Shown here piece after piece: positions 1 through 7,317 of a stretch of 14,958 nt of DNA. Under the pieces are notes generated by a model. It was given only the letters and a program-made list of their open reading frames with translations, did no database searches and had not been told where the DNA came from. This stretch comes from RGIG8775 sp045612185 (GTDB taxonomy: Bacteria > Bacillota > Clostridia > Oscillospirales > CAG-272), in NCBI GenBank assembly GCA_045612185.1, contig JAZKYO010000120.1, forward strand, positions 1-14,958. Direction: 5' to 3'. Positions within the stretch are counted from its first letter, which is position 1. Each line of letters starts with the position of its first letter. Both the position numbers and the translations under genes were made by a program.

Positions 1-42
1 TACAAACTACAATTTGAACATACCAATTATATTTGTGCAACA

Positions 43-73
43 AAAAATCGATGGTGTTTAGCCATCGATTTTT
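43..73. terminator. Bidirectional hairpin terminator at the window's left edge
   Basis: A perfect 12-bp stem (43-54 with 62-73) encloses a 7-nt loop. The stem begins with five A and ends with five T, so it reads as an intrinsic terminator on either strand. It most likely ends a plus-strand gene to the left of the window, because the minus-strand methyltransferase operon has its own hairpin at 179-208. Confidence 0.75.
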
Positions 74-103
74 GTATTGCGTCCGAGTTGTTCGCACAAT
101 CTG

Positions 104-133
104 AAATTCGTGAGCCGCGAAGCGCATAGGCCC
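104..133 (-). repeat. Partial copy of a dispersed intergenic repeat (copy C)
   Basis: These 30 bases are the exact reverse complement of 14750-14779, inside the repeat upstream of the beta-propeller gene. Weaker similarity extends on both sides, through the GC-rich palindrome around 134-150. It is one module of a mosaic repeat family also seen at 11212-11327. No coding potential is apparent. Apart from this repeat and the two hairpins, nothing else is recognisable in 1-214. Confidence 0.8.
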
Positions 134-178
134 CCGCCGGCGAGGCGGCAAACTACAATTTTAACGTATAAATAAAGT

Positions 179-208
179 AGGAGCTGTGCTCTTAATGAGA
201 CAGCCCCT
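179..208 (-). terminator. Terminator of the methyltransferase operon
   Basis: A hairpin begins 7 nt after the stop codon of the RACo gene on the minus strand. The pairs are 189-191 with 197-199 around a 5-nt TTAAT loop, then 179-187 with 200-208, with one mismatch and one bulged base. A T-rich stretch follows on the minus strand. It is built like the hairpin at 8408-8434: both have a GGGGCTG arm and an ATTAA-type loop. Confidence 0.7.
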
Positions 209-214
209 TTATCT

Positions 215-1711
215 TTAGAAAAACATTCCGTCTATATATTTGTCCGAAAAAATTTTGTTGGTTGACAGCTCAAGCACGTTGGCGCTTTCTGCAAGAATTT
301 CACTCTTTTCCCTTAAATCGGGGGCAAGCAGAAGCATTGATGCGCCGCCAAGCGCAGCGTTTCCGATAGCTTTTGTTTTTTTGGAAATTCCTTTTGGCAA
401 AAGCCCTATTTTTTCAGCGTTTGCTATATTGAGATAATTTCCAAATCCTCCCGCTACGTAGGTCACGCCTACGTCAGAAAGCGACAGTCCTTCCGTTTCA
501 ACAAGGGTAAGCATACCCGCGCATATTGCGCTTTTTGCAAGCTGAACCATGCGTATATCGTTCTGAGTAAGCTCCACGGGAGCGCTTATTTCGCAAGGCT
601 CGTCCTCAAGAAATCCGCTTTCGTCAAGCTCCTCTGTATCCAACAGGCACGCAACCGCGTCCACAAGTCCGCTTCCGCAGATTCCCACGGCAGCAGTCTC
701 CCCAATAACGTGGGCAAACAGCTTTCCGTTTACCAAACTCACCTTATCAACCGCGCCCACCGAGCCTCTCATCCCCATTGAGATTCCAACTCCCTCAAAG
801 GCGGGACCTGCGGCGGTGGAGCAGACCGAAAGCTTATTTTTATTCCATAAAGCCATCTCGCCATTTGTACCTATGTCGGCAAGCAAGGCGGTGTTTTCAT
901 TGCACATTCCCGAAGACACGACCGCGCAGGTGGTATCAGCCCCCACAAACGCCGCCATACACCGCGGCAAATAAATCGGAGTGTCGGCTTTAAGGCTATG
1001 AAGCGATACATCAGCCGCCAAAACCGTTTCGCCAAACAGTCTTTTTGCCTCAAAGGGCGCATGCGAAAGCGGCTCCACCGATTCCTCGGTCAAAAGGCAG
1101 AGCATAACGGTATTACCTGTTATAACAACTCCGTCTATCAGCTCCTTTTCAATTTTTGCAAAATCGGCAAGTTCGGCAATAACTCTGTCAATCGCGCCCC
1201 TTACCGCCTGGGCAAGAAGCTGAGATTTTCCGCCAAGTGCCGCCTCTATTCTTGAAATAACGTCAGCGCCCCACTCGGATTGTGGGTTAAGACATACCGC
1301 TTCCGAAAGTGCTCTTCCCTCTTTATCAAAGAGCCGCGCCGCTATGGTAGTAGTTCCTATATCAATTGCCGCGCCGTAGCCCGAAAATGCGGGGGCGACC
1401 TCAAACTCCGAAAGCACCCCGTCTGTCATTATCCGCGCGTTCTCACCGTCAGCGATATTGCACACCTCGCAATTGCCAAGGGCGCGTGTAAGGCATGCAA
1501 GGCGCACTCCGCGCTCAAGCTCCTCGGAGCTTAAATGTTCAAGCTCCGTCCCGCTTGGGGCAGACAGTTCCCCCTTTGCAATCACCTTGCACTTTCCGCA
1601 TTTTCCGTGACCGCCGCAAGGCTTTTCACCGCCAATTATTTCGGAAAGAGTTAAACCCGCAACGGCAAGCCTCGGCTTGCCGTTTACGGTAACAGTTATT
1701 TTTTCACTCAT
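215..1711 (-). CDS. RACo-like ATP-dependent activator of corrinoid proteins (2Fe-2S ferredoxin plus ASKHA ATPase)
   Basis: Predicted reductive activator that uses ATP to drive electrons onto inactive Co(II) corrinoid protein, returning it to Co(I). The 498-residue product begins with a plant-type [2Fe-2S] domain whose cysteines are C32, C38, C41 and C73 (PCGGHGKCGKC, then ACLT). The C-terminal DUF4445/ASKHA part has the phosphate loop DIGTTT at 117-122, a second ADIGTNGE, GICGSGLVDA and the family signature VAGGFGNYLN. The start is the ATG at 1711 (MSEK), preceded by GGAG at good spacing; an in-frame ATG 36 nt upstream has no such site and would lengthen the overlap. The gene overlaps the DUF2284 gene by 8 nt, which suggests translational coupling. 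The family assignment is firm. The partner corrinoid protein is inferred to be the one encoded at 6682-7317. Confidence 0.93.
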   Translation of the reverse strand: MSEKITVTVNGKPRLAVAGLTLSEIIGGEKPCGGHGKCGKCKVIAKGELSAPSGTELEHLSSEELERGVRLACLTRALGNCEVCNIADGENARIMTDGVLSEFEVAPAFSGYGAAIDIGTTTIAARLFDKEGRALSEAVCLNPQSEWGADVISRIEAALGGKSQLLAQAVRGAIDRVIAELADFAKIEKELIDGVVITGNTVMLCLLTEESVEPLSHAPFEAKRLFGETVLAADVSLHSLKADTPIYLPRCMAAFVGADTTCAVVSSGMCNENTALLADIGTNGEMALWNKNKLSVCSTAAGPAFEGVGISMGMRGSVGAVDKVSLVNGKLFAHVIGETAAVGICGSGLVDAVACLLDTEELDESGFLEDEPCEISAPVELTQNDIRMVQLAKSAICAGMLTLVETEGLSLSDVGVTYVAGGFGNYLNIANAEKIGLLPKGISKKTKAIGNAALGGASMLLLAPDLREKSEILAESANVLELSTNKIFSDKYIDGMFF

Positions 1712-2279
1712 TTTCTTCTCCGTCAACAGAAAACAAAACCGCGCCAAAATAGGTAACGGTGTTCTGTCCGTTAATGTACTTCATATCCGCCGCCTTTGCA
1801 AGCGCGGAAACGTTTATCCCGTAAGCCTCAAGCGAGGGCATTGCGAGCTTTGGAAAACGGCAGGGCTCGCCCGTCTGCTTAGCGCAGGTCTTGCAAACAC
1901 CGCATCCGCCCGCGCAAAGGTGCAAAACCTTGGATATTTCCGACTTTTCAAAAACCTCTCTCAGGCTTTGCGCCAGCGGATAGGTTCTCTTTTTTGCCGT
2001 CACCATTCCCTCAAAGTCAAAGCTATCCTCAAGCTCGCTGACAGTTTGGTACACAAGGGCATAGCGGTAATTTTCCACCTCGTCCATAAGCTTTTCGATA
2101 TCCCCCACGTCGGGTGGACACATATAGCATTTTCCATACATTCCGCAACTATTGGCAGCGCACATATCTCTGAAGGCTCTGTCAAGCACTATGTCCTTTG
2201 ATTCAATAACCTTTGCCTTATACGCTCCAAGCGAGGTTACGGTTTTTGAAAGCTCCGAGAAAAGCTCAACCTTTTGCAT
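1704..2279 (-). CDS. DUF2284 family cysteine-rich, probable iron-sulfur protein
   Basis: The 191-residue protein carries two cysteine clusters: C40, C45, C51 and C54 (NSCGMYGKCYMCPP), and C122, C126, C129, C132 and C140 (LCAGGCGVCKTC). This pattern is typical of DUF2284 predicted metal-binding proteins and fits two iron-sulfur clusters. No enzymatic function is established to my knowledge. The start is the ATG at 2279, with GAGGA just upstream; a longer frame to 2312 exists but lacks a site. It overlaps the preceding methyltransferase gene by 14 nt and the RACo gene by 8 nt, so the three are probably translated together. My inference is a redox role, for instance carrying electrons to RACo or to the corrinoid protein. 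The family call is fairly sure, the role is speculative. Confidence 0.82.
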   Translation of the reverse strand: MQKVELFSELSKTVTSLGAYKAKVIESKDIVLDRAFRDMCAANSCGMYGKCYMCPPDVGDIEKLMDEVENYRYALVYQTVSELEDSFDFEGMVTAKKRTYPLAQSLREVFEKSEISKVLHLCAGGCGVCKTCAKQTGEPCRFPKLAMPSLEAYGINVSALAKAADMKYINGQNTVTYFGAVLFSVDGEENE

Positions 2280-3279
2280 AATATTCCTCAGAAGCCTTGA
2301 AAAAGGCATCAATATTGTCCCACGGGGTCATCGGGGGCATATCGCACCCCGAAGAAAGCAGGAAATTGGGATATTCTGCGCACTTTTCAAGTAAAGAAAG
2401 AGTCTCAGCTCTCACACTTTCGGGGGTTCCCATTCTGAGAACTCCCGCAGGGTCAACGTTACCCATAACAAGGATATCGGACGGAAATTTGTCAAGCATA
2501 TCCTTAAGCTCAATAGCGTTACCAAAGTGGTAAGCCGCCGCACCGAAGGAGAGGAAAGAATCAATCATCGCGGGGGTATTGGGACCGCAGTTATGGTATA
2601 TAAGCGCAAACTCATCATCCTGAACCGCATCGACGATCCTCTTTACGTAGGGCGAGGAGAACTCCTCCTCAAGCGAAGGCGAAAGGAGCCCCGAAACAGG
2701 CTCTGCCATTACCACGCCGTTTGCGCCGGCAGCCTTAAACGCCTTTGCGTACTCAATAAGAAAATCTGTAACCTTTTCAAGCACCAAATGCACCATATCG
2801 GGATCATCGTAGCAGTCTATCATTATTTCCGAAACGTCAAGCAGTCTCGCCGCAAGAGAGAACGGACCGATTATGCCCGCAAATATGGGACGGTCAGTTA
2901 TCTGCTCGGAAGCTTTTTTTATAGCGTCGATGTAAATTGAGGTGCGCCCACTTCCCACCTTTGGAACTTCAAGCGCCTCTGCCTCGTCCATATCGTTTAC
3001 AAGTCTGCCTTGCACGGTAGGAACTTCGTCGTCGGATACCGAAACTGTTGCGCCAAAGCACTCGGCTTCAACCGACAAATCCATAAAGCTTACCGATGCC
3101 GCCGATTCTGTTCTCTTTGCAACCGCAAGCATTCCCTTTGCCTGAAGCTCACTGTCGGAAATAAGCTCTCTTACAGTTACGCCAAGCAAACTTACACAAG
3201 GAAAAGAAAGCACAGGAATTGGCTTTTTAGCCTTTACGCCCTTCAATTCCTCAATCCATTTTTTCATATCTCTTTTCAC
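2266..3279 (-). CDS. MtaA/CmuA-type corrinoid methyltransferase, URO-D superfamily
   Basis: The 337-residue protein resembles the MtaA/MtbA/CmuA branch of the URO-D superfamily, zinc enzymes that move methyl groups between a corrinoid protein and a thiol or other acceptor. It has family features MDLSVEAECFG (about 66-76) and GPFSLAARLLDV (138-149), and the full zinc motif H229-N-C231 (IYHNCGP) with a third ligand C312 (SSGCDMPPMTPWDN). It is the only one of the four paralogues here with the complete H-x-C...C set, so it is the best candidate for the second half-reaction. The acceptor (tetrahydrofolate or another) cannot be read from sequence. I prefer the GTG start at 3279 because GGAGAG lies 7 nt before it; ATGs at 3315, 3303 and 3267 lack a well-placed site. 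It begins 4 nt after the previous stop. Confidence 0.85.
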   Translation of the reverse strand: MKRDMKKWIEELKGVKAKKPIPVLSFPCVSLLGVTVRELISDSELQAKGMLAVAKRTESAASVSFMDLSVEAECFGATVSVSDDEVPTVQGRLVNDMDEAEALEVPKVGSGRTSIYIDAIKKASEQITDRPIFAGIIGPFSLAARLLDVSEIMIDCYDDPDMVHLVLEKVTDFLIEYAKAFKAAGANGVVMAEPVSGLLSPSLEEEFSSPYVKRIVDAVQDDEFALIYHNCGPNTPAMIDSFLSFGAAAYHFGNAIELKDMLDKFPSDILVMGNVDPAGVLRMGTPESVRAETLSLLEKCAEYPNFLLSSGCDMPPMTPWDNIDAFFKASEEYYAKG

Positions 3280-3283
3280 AGTT

Positions 3284-4513
3284 TTACTCTCCGTAATACT
3301 CATCAAGCACGTCACTTACCGTTTTTGCCCACAGAATCAAATTTTCAGGCTTGTGCGACACCGTGCTTATATCTTTAAGTACAAATTCACAAGGACAGCC
3401 ATATTTAATAGCCAACTTTACGGTTTCCTCTGTCTCGCGTCTTATAACGTCTGGGTCAGTCTGCAAAGCCACGTTTGCAGGGTTGGGCTTTCTGGCAAGA
3501 ACGTAGTCTCCGCCAATCTGCTCGGCGCATTTTTCTACGTTTGCCCAAGGCGAACAGCCTATTTTTCTAAGGTTGCTTATCTTTTTGATAACGTCAATCT
3601 TGTTATCAAGCGGCTCGCAGCAGCCGTAGTAGGTATATCCGAAACGCTCGGCTATGGGCTTGATGTGTTCAAGCTCAAATTCCTCAAACATGGCTGGTGA
3701 CACAACACCGAAGGACTGCGCCATTCCTCTGTACCATGTTGACTTCAATCCACTTTCACCAAGTCCCGAAACAGCCGCAGGGGTACAGTGAAGGCTTGCC
3801 ATACTGCCGTCCACGTCAAGATTAGCCTCAACGAAATCAAGCTCTGCCGTTGCCGCCTGAACGTATTTCTCCATAATTGCGTGGAGATACTCAGGGCGGT
3901 CGTACATATCCATAAGGATAGGCTCAACACCTCTGAGTCTGGTTATTTTATCCCAAGGCGCGTGATAGTAATTTCCAAAGCCGTAAAGCCTTATCGGAAT
4001 AGAGTCTCCAAGCAGCTCGGTATAATATTCCATTCGCTTCTCATCCTTGTCGGGGCGAAGCGTGAACTTTGGAACCCTGAAAAGCTCAAGCGCCGATTCG
4101 TCCTCAAGCACGTCCTCGTACTCACGAGAAACTATGTTGTTTACATCATCGGTACGCTTCAAATCAACGCTTGACTCCTTTACGCCGATTCCGGTCGAAT
4201 CCACGGCTCTGCGCACCCTGAAAAAGGGCTCGAAATTGCTGTCAGCCTTAAAATACTTGCAATAATACAACGCTTTGCGGAAACGCATTTCCACCTCTCG
4301 TGCCTCCTTGCTTTCGCAAAGGCACTCAAGCTCGCCGTCAATATCTATCTGATACCACGGAATTTCGTCAAGCAAAACAGGGGGTCTGACGATTTTAAGG
4401 TCGTTTGTAGCTCTGAAACGCTCGGTCATTTTTCTTTGCCTATCGGAATCGGTAAGCTCCATATAGCGTTTGGCAAGCTCTCGGACTATCAGTTTTTCTT
4501 TTTCAAGAATCAT
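3284..4513 (-). CDS. URO-D superfamily protein, long (409-residue) variant with a Cys-Cys metal-site motif
   Basis: This 409-residue protein is longer than its three neighbours, with an added N-terminal region (about 1-90) before the TIM-barrel core. It belongs to the URO-D-like methyltransferases: note SPAMFEEFELEHIKPI (272-287), SPWANVEKCAEQIG (321-334) and VLARKPNPA (338-346). Where paralogues have H-x-C it reads YYGCCEPLDNK, so the histidine is lost and C298-C299 remain. The late cysteine position may be met by C373 or C375 (GCPCEF). TGAGGT gives a good ribosome binding site before the ATG at 4513. It is 24 nt downstream of the previous gene and 4 nt upstream of the next. A methyltransferase role is inferred from family and operon; it could also be a non-catalytic partner. 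Confidence 0.75.
   Translation of the reverse strand: MILEKEKLIVRELAKRYMELTDSDRQRKMTERFRATNDLKIVRPPVLLDEIPWYQIDIDGELECLCESKEAREVEMRFRKALYYCKYFKADSNFEPFFRVRRAVDSTGIGVKESSVDLKRTDDVNNIVSREYEDVLEDESALELFRVPKFTLRPDKDEKRMEYYTELLGDSIPIRLYGFGNYYHAPWDKITRLRGVEPILMDMYDRPEYLHAIMEKYVQAATAELDFVEANLDVDGSMASLHCTPAAVSGLGESGLKSTWYRGMAQSFGVVSPAMFEEFELEHIKPIAERFGYTYYGCCEPLDNKIDVIKKISNLRKIGCSPWANVEKCAEQIGGDYVLARKPNPANVALQTDPDVIRRETEETVKLAIKYGCPCEFVLKDISTVSHKPENLILWAKTVSDVLDEYYGE
3287..3292 (-). promoter_or_regulatory. Ribosome binding site that fixes a GTG start
   Basis: GGAGAG on the minus strand lies 7 nt before the GTG at 3279 and overlaps the last codons of the upstream gene. Its distance from the ATG at 3267 (19 nt) is too large, so it selects the GTG as start of the MtaA/CmuA-like gene. 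Confidence 0.6.
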
Positions 4514-4537
4514 ATCTTCAACCTCATTTCGATATAA

Positions 4538-5608
4538 TTAATATTTCCCAAGCTCGTGTGCGAGTCTCGCTATTTCCTTCATATTCTCAAAGGACACCGA
4601 ATTGGGAATAGAGTGGTCAGAGGCAAACACGTAACCTCCGCCTTCCTTCATTGCGGGAATAATGCGCTCCATTTCAGCCTTTACAAGCTCGATATTGTCC
4701 CAAAGCTGTGCGTTTATACCGCCGTGGAAAGCAAGCTTATCGCCGTAAATGCTCTTCAGCTTAAATGGGTCCATACCCGCCTTTATCTCAAGGGGATTGA
4801 GCATATCAACACCCGTTTCAACCACGTCGGGGAGCAACGGTTCGATGAATCCGCAGGAGTGAAGCTCTGCCACCATGCCTCTTTCGTGCGCCCAATCTAC
4901 TACCTTTTTGTGGTAGGGTTTAAGCAGATTTCTGTAACACTCGGGCGAGAAGAACGGGGTTCCTTTATAACCCATATCGTCGTACCAGAATATTCCGTCA
5001 AACTTATAGCCCGCGTCAAGTATGCGCTGACAATGGTCAAGCGCAGCCTTTAAGTAGGTATCAAAAATATCCTCAACCCACTCGGGCTCTTCATACATTG
5101 CAATAAGTAGATTTTCAGTTCCTATCATGTGGGAGTGCGCCACGTCAAAGCCAAACCAAACGCCAAGCTGTTTGAATCTTCCCTCGGCTTGCCACTTAGG
5201 ATACTCCTGCTCAAGCCGCTTCCAGTTTATTCTGTCATCGTGGTACTTAAGCATTTCGGCTTTCGCCATTTCCCATTTATCCGAACTGTCATAGAAAAAC
5301 TCAAGCACCTCTGGGGTGGAGTCAAGCTCGTTGAAAACCTTTCTCGTTTCGCCCCATGCCGTTGTCTCTATTCTGTATCTGTCGTTTCTTTCAAGAACCT
5401 TGCGTTCAAATCTCGGAGAATTATCGGTGAAAAACTTTATCCATCTGTCAAATCCGAAATAGTCCTCCCACGCCATATGTTCGGGAAGTCCTTCGTTGCG
5501 CCATCTGCGCACCGTTCCCGCCCATGCGGAATCCACCATAGGTATGCGATCTATTTCCTGTCTCTTATAGACACGCAATATTCTTTCTCTTTCAGTAAGT
5601 TGAATCAT
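4538..5608 (-). CDS. URO-D superfamily methyltransferase with HSCG motif, third cysteine replaced
   Basis: The 356-residue protein starts with MIQLTERERILRVYKRQEID and RIPMVD, a common N-terminus of URO-D-like methyltransferases. The metal motif H250-S-C252-G (ELHSCGF) is intact. At the position of the last zinc ligand it reads ASDHSIPN, with D331-H332 instead of cysteine, so an Asp or His may complete the site. The heme-pathway HemE N-terminal arginine signature is absent. It sits 18 nt after the previous gene and 24 nt before the next, with AGAAGG upstream of its ATG. I infer a substrate:corrinoid methyltransferase (first half-reaction). The methyl donor is unknown; O-methyl aromatics, methylamines or other small methylated compounds are all possible. 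Confidence 0.8.
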   Translation of the reverse strand: MIQLTERERILRVYKRQEIDRIPMVDSAWAGTVRRWRNEGLPEHMAWEDYFGFDRWIKFFTDNSPRFERKVLERNDRYRIETTAWGETRKVFNELDSTPEVLEFFYDSSDKWEMAKAEMLKYHDDRINWKRLEQEYPKWQAEGRFKQLGVWFGFDVAHSHMIGTENLLIAMYEEPEWVEDIFDTYLKAALDHCQRILDAGYKFDGIFWYDDMGYKGTPFFSPECYRNLLKPYHKKVVDWAHERGMVAELHSCGFIEPLLPDVVETGVDMLNPLEIKAGMDPFKLKSIYGDKLAFHGGINAQLWDNIELVKAEMERIIPAMKEGGGYVFASDHSIPNSVSFENMKEIARLAHELGKY

Positions 5609-5626
5609 ACTTTTGCCTTCTTAAAA

Positions 5627-6676
5627 TTACGAAAAGTAAAATGCGTACTTTTCCATAGCGTCCATAAGTGCCTTTACGTTTTCAAGCGGAACGCCGGGAT
5701 AAAGTCCGTAGGTCATGCACAGTCCGCCTGCGGGGGTGGCAATTTTTGAGACCTCCTCGCGCACAAGGGCATCAATCTGCTCGGGTGTTCCGTGGGGAGT
5801 AACCGTCTGGCGGTCGATATCAAGGTCAACGCAGACCTTGCCCTTGAATTTTTCGGCTATCCAATCTATTCCGTTCACAAGGTCCTGCAGATTAATTACC
5901 TCAACTCCGCTGTCAACTATACCGTCAACAAGCTGACGGATATCTCCGTCCGAGTGCATATGGATGGGTATTCCCGCGTCGCGTGCGGGCTTCATTATTT
6001 TTTGATAGGCGGGCTTTATATATCGCTCGAACATATCCGGCGAAAGCATTGGACCTACCTGCATCCCCAAATCCTCGGGATAAGCCATGGACGAACACCC
6101 GCCGTCTATATACTTTTTCACAAGCGCAAGATTAAATTCGGTAAGCTCGTCTATAAGCTCGTCAAGCAACGGTTCTTCATCAATCATATCGCAAAGCAGA
6201 TTTTCATACCCACGCAAGTCGCAAAGCTGAAGGAAGGTATGCCCGTGGCGAAGTGTTCCTCTGAACCCTTTCCCCTCTGCTTTCAGCTTTTTCCACGCCT
6301 CGGCTCTTGACTCCCAGTTCACGGGATAAAGCCCGTCCGTAGTGTTTGGGTCGGCAATTTTCCACTTAGTATTAAAAGCCTCCCAATCTTCAAGCGGATG
6401 CTCTGTTACAGTACCCGTAATTCCGTTATCCGACGTATGCCAAACGCATCCCATTACGTCCTTATAGGGCGCATCGGCGCGAGCTACCTGCGAATAGGTT
6501 GGCATCCAATCGGGGGCGGGATGCTTGAAATTTGGAAACAGGAGCCTATGACTGTCCATAAGCTCCCACAACGCTTCCTTTTGATAATGATGCCAACAAG
6601 CGCCGTTTATCACAAAGGTCATGGGTATATAATCGGGATACTCAAACCTCGCCGCTTTTGTAAAATTATCTGTCAT
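5627..6676 (-). CDS. URO-D superfamily methyltransferase-like protein with HSDG motif
   Basis: The 349-residue protein belongs to the URO-D superfamily. Core features are MLSPDMFERYIKPAYQKI (210-227), IHMHSDGD (238-245), INLQDLVNG (261-269), DLDIDRQ (284-290) and the C-terminal MTYGLYPGVPLENV (321-334). At the H-x-C position it has H241-S-D243, so an aspartate replaces the zinc-binding cysteine. The tetrapyrrole-binding arginines of true HemE are not seen. The ATG at 6676 is chosen; a TTG at 6694 would overlap the corrinoid gene. It starts 5 nt after the corrinoid stop, and being first after the corrinoid protein suggests a close functional pairing. Its substrate is unknown, and it may be a methyltransferase or another kind of URO-D-fold enzyme. 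Confidence 0.78.
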   Translation of the reverse strand: MTDNFTKAARFEYPDYIPMTFVINGACWHHYQKEALWELMDSHRLLFPNFKHPAPDWMPTYSQVARADAPYKDVMGCVWHTSDNGITGTVTEHPLEDWEAFNTKWKIADPNTTDGLYPVNWESRAEAWKKLKAEGKGFRGTLRHGHTFLQLCDLRGYENLLCDMIDEEPLLDELIDELTEFNLALVKKYIDGGCSSMAYPEDLGMQVGPMLSPDMFERYIKPAYQKIMKPARDAGIPIHMHSDGDIRQLVDGIVDSGVEVINLQDLVNGIDWIAEKFKGKVCVDLDIDRQTVTPHGTPEQIDALVREEVSKIATPAGGLCMTYGLYPGVPLENVKALMDAMEKYAFYFS

Positions 6677-6681
6677 TTTTA

Positions 6682-7317
6682 TCAGCCCTTGCAAAATTCT
6701 GCCGCTGCGTCTGCCGCGCTTGCCGCGTCAACGGTGTAGCAGTCCGCACCTATCTTCTTGCAGAAGTCCTCATTTACAGGAGCTCCGCCAACCATAATCT
6801 TAACCTTATCGCGGATTCCCGCAGCCTCGGCTGCCTTTACAACCTCTTCCATAACACCCATAGTTGTGGTAAGAAGCGCGGAGCAGCAGATTATCTGACA
6901 CTCCTGCTCGATAGCGGTCTTAACAAAGGTTTCAGCGGCAACGTCCGTACCAAGGTCAATAACCTCAAGACCCTTACCCTCCATCATCATCTTAACTATG
7001 TTCTTTCCTATATCGTGAAGGTCGCCCTGCACAGTGCCGATACAAACTCTGCCCGTAGCTACAATTCCGCTTGCCACAAGGTGAGGCTTGAGAATCTGCG
7101 CACCCATGTTCATTGCTCTTGCCGCAACGAGAACCTCGGGAACGTATATCTCGTTATTCTTGAATTTTTCACCGATAACGCTCATTCCCGCAAGGAGTCC
7201 TTCTTCAAGGATCTCACCGGGGTTCATTCCCTCATCGATAGCTTGCTGAACAAGCTCTTTTACAATTTTGGATTTACCCTTCTGCAAATTTTCCGAAATT
7301 TCACTTAAAACAACCAT
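6682..7317 (-). CDS. Corrinoid (B12-binding) methyl-carrier protein, MtaC/MtbC-like
   Basis: The 211-residue product has the standard length and layout of methyltransferase corrinoid proteins. A helical cap domain (about 1-85; SEISENLQKGKSKIVKELV opens it, with LLAGMSVIGEKF and EVLVAARAMN) precedes a Rossmann-like B12 domain. The cobalt-ligating motif D99-x-H101-x-x-G104 (GDLHDIGKN) is intact, followed by SALLTTT and VGGAPVNEDF, the usual contacts to the nucleotide tail. GGAGGA lies 7 nt before the ATG at 7317, so a stand-alone protein is well supported even though the regulator frame runs into it. It is the only corrinoid protein in the operon and presumably serves several methyltransferases, with RACo as its reactivator. 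Confidence 0.93.
   Translation of the reverse strand: MVVLSEISENLQKGKSKIVKELVQQAIDEGMNPGEILEEGLLAGMSVIGEKFKNNEIYVPEVLVAARAMNMGAQILKPHLVASGIVATGRVCIGTVQGDLHDIGKNIVKMMMEGKGLEVIDLGTDVAAETFVKTAIEQECQIICCSALLTTTMGVMEEVVKAAEAAGIRDKVKIMVGGAPVNEDFCKKIGADCYTVDAASAADAAAEFCKG

Noticed and set aside
1712..1747. N-terminal extension of the RACo protein to an upstream ATG
   Set aside because: The extra 12 residues lie within the upstream DUF2284 gene, are not typical of the ferredoxin domain, and the ATG at 1711 has the better ribosome binding site.
1677..2201. Long plus-strand open frames opposite the methyltransferase operon (also 5129-5749, 4556-5053 and 5792-6310)
   Set aside because: They are antisense to genes with clear family motifs, have no recognisable protein features or good ribosome binding sites, and follow from the codon use of the real genes.
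2266..6676. Heme-pathway uroporphyrinogen decarboxylase (HemE) for any of the four URO-D genes
   Set aside because: None shows the HemE N-terminal arginine signature. All sit with a corrinoid protein and RACo, and two carry H-x-C zinc motifs, as expected for methyltransferases.
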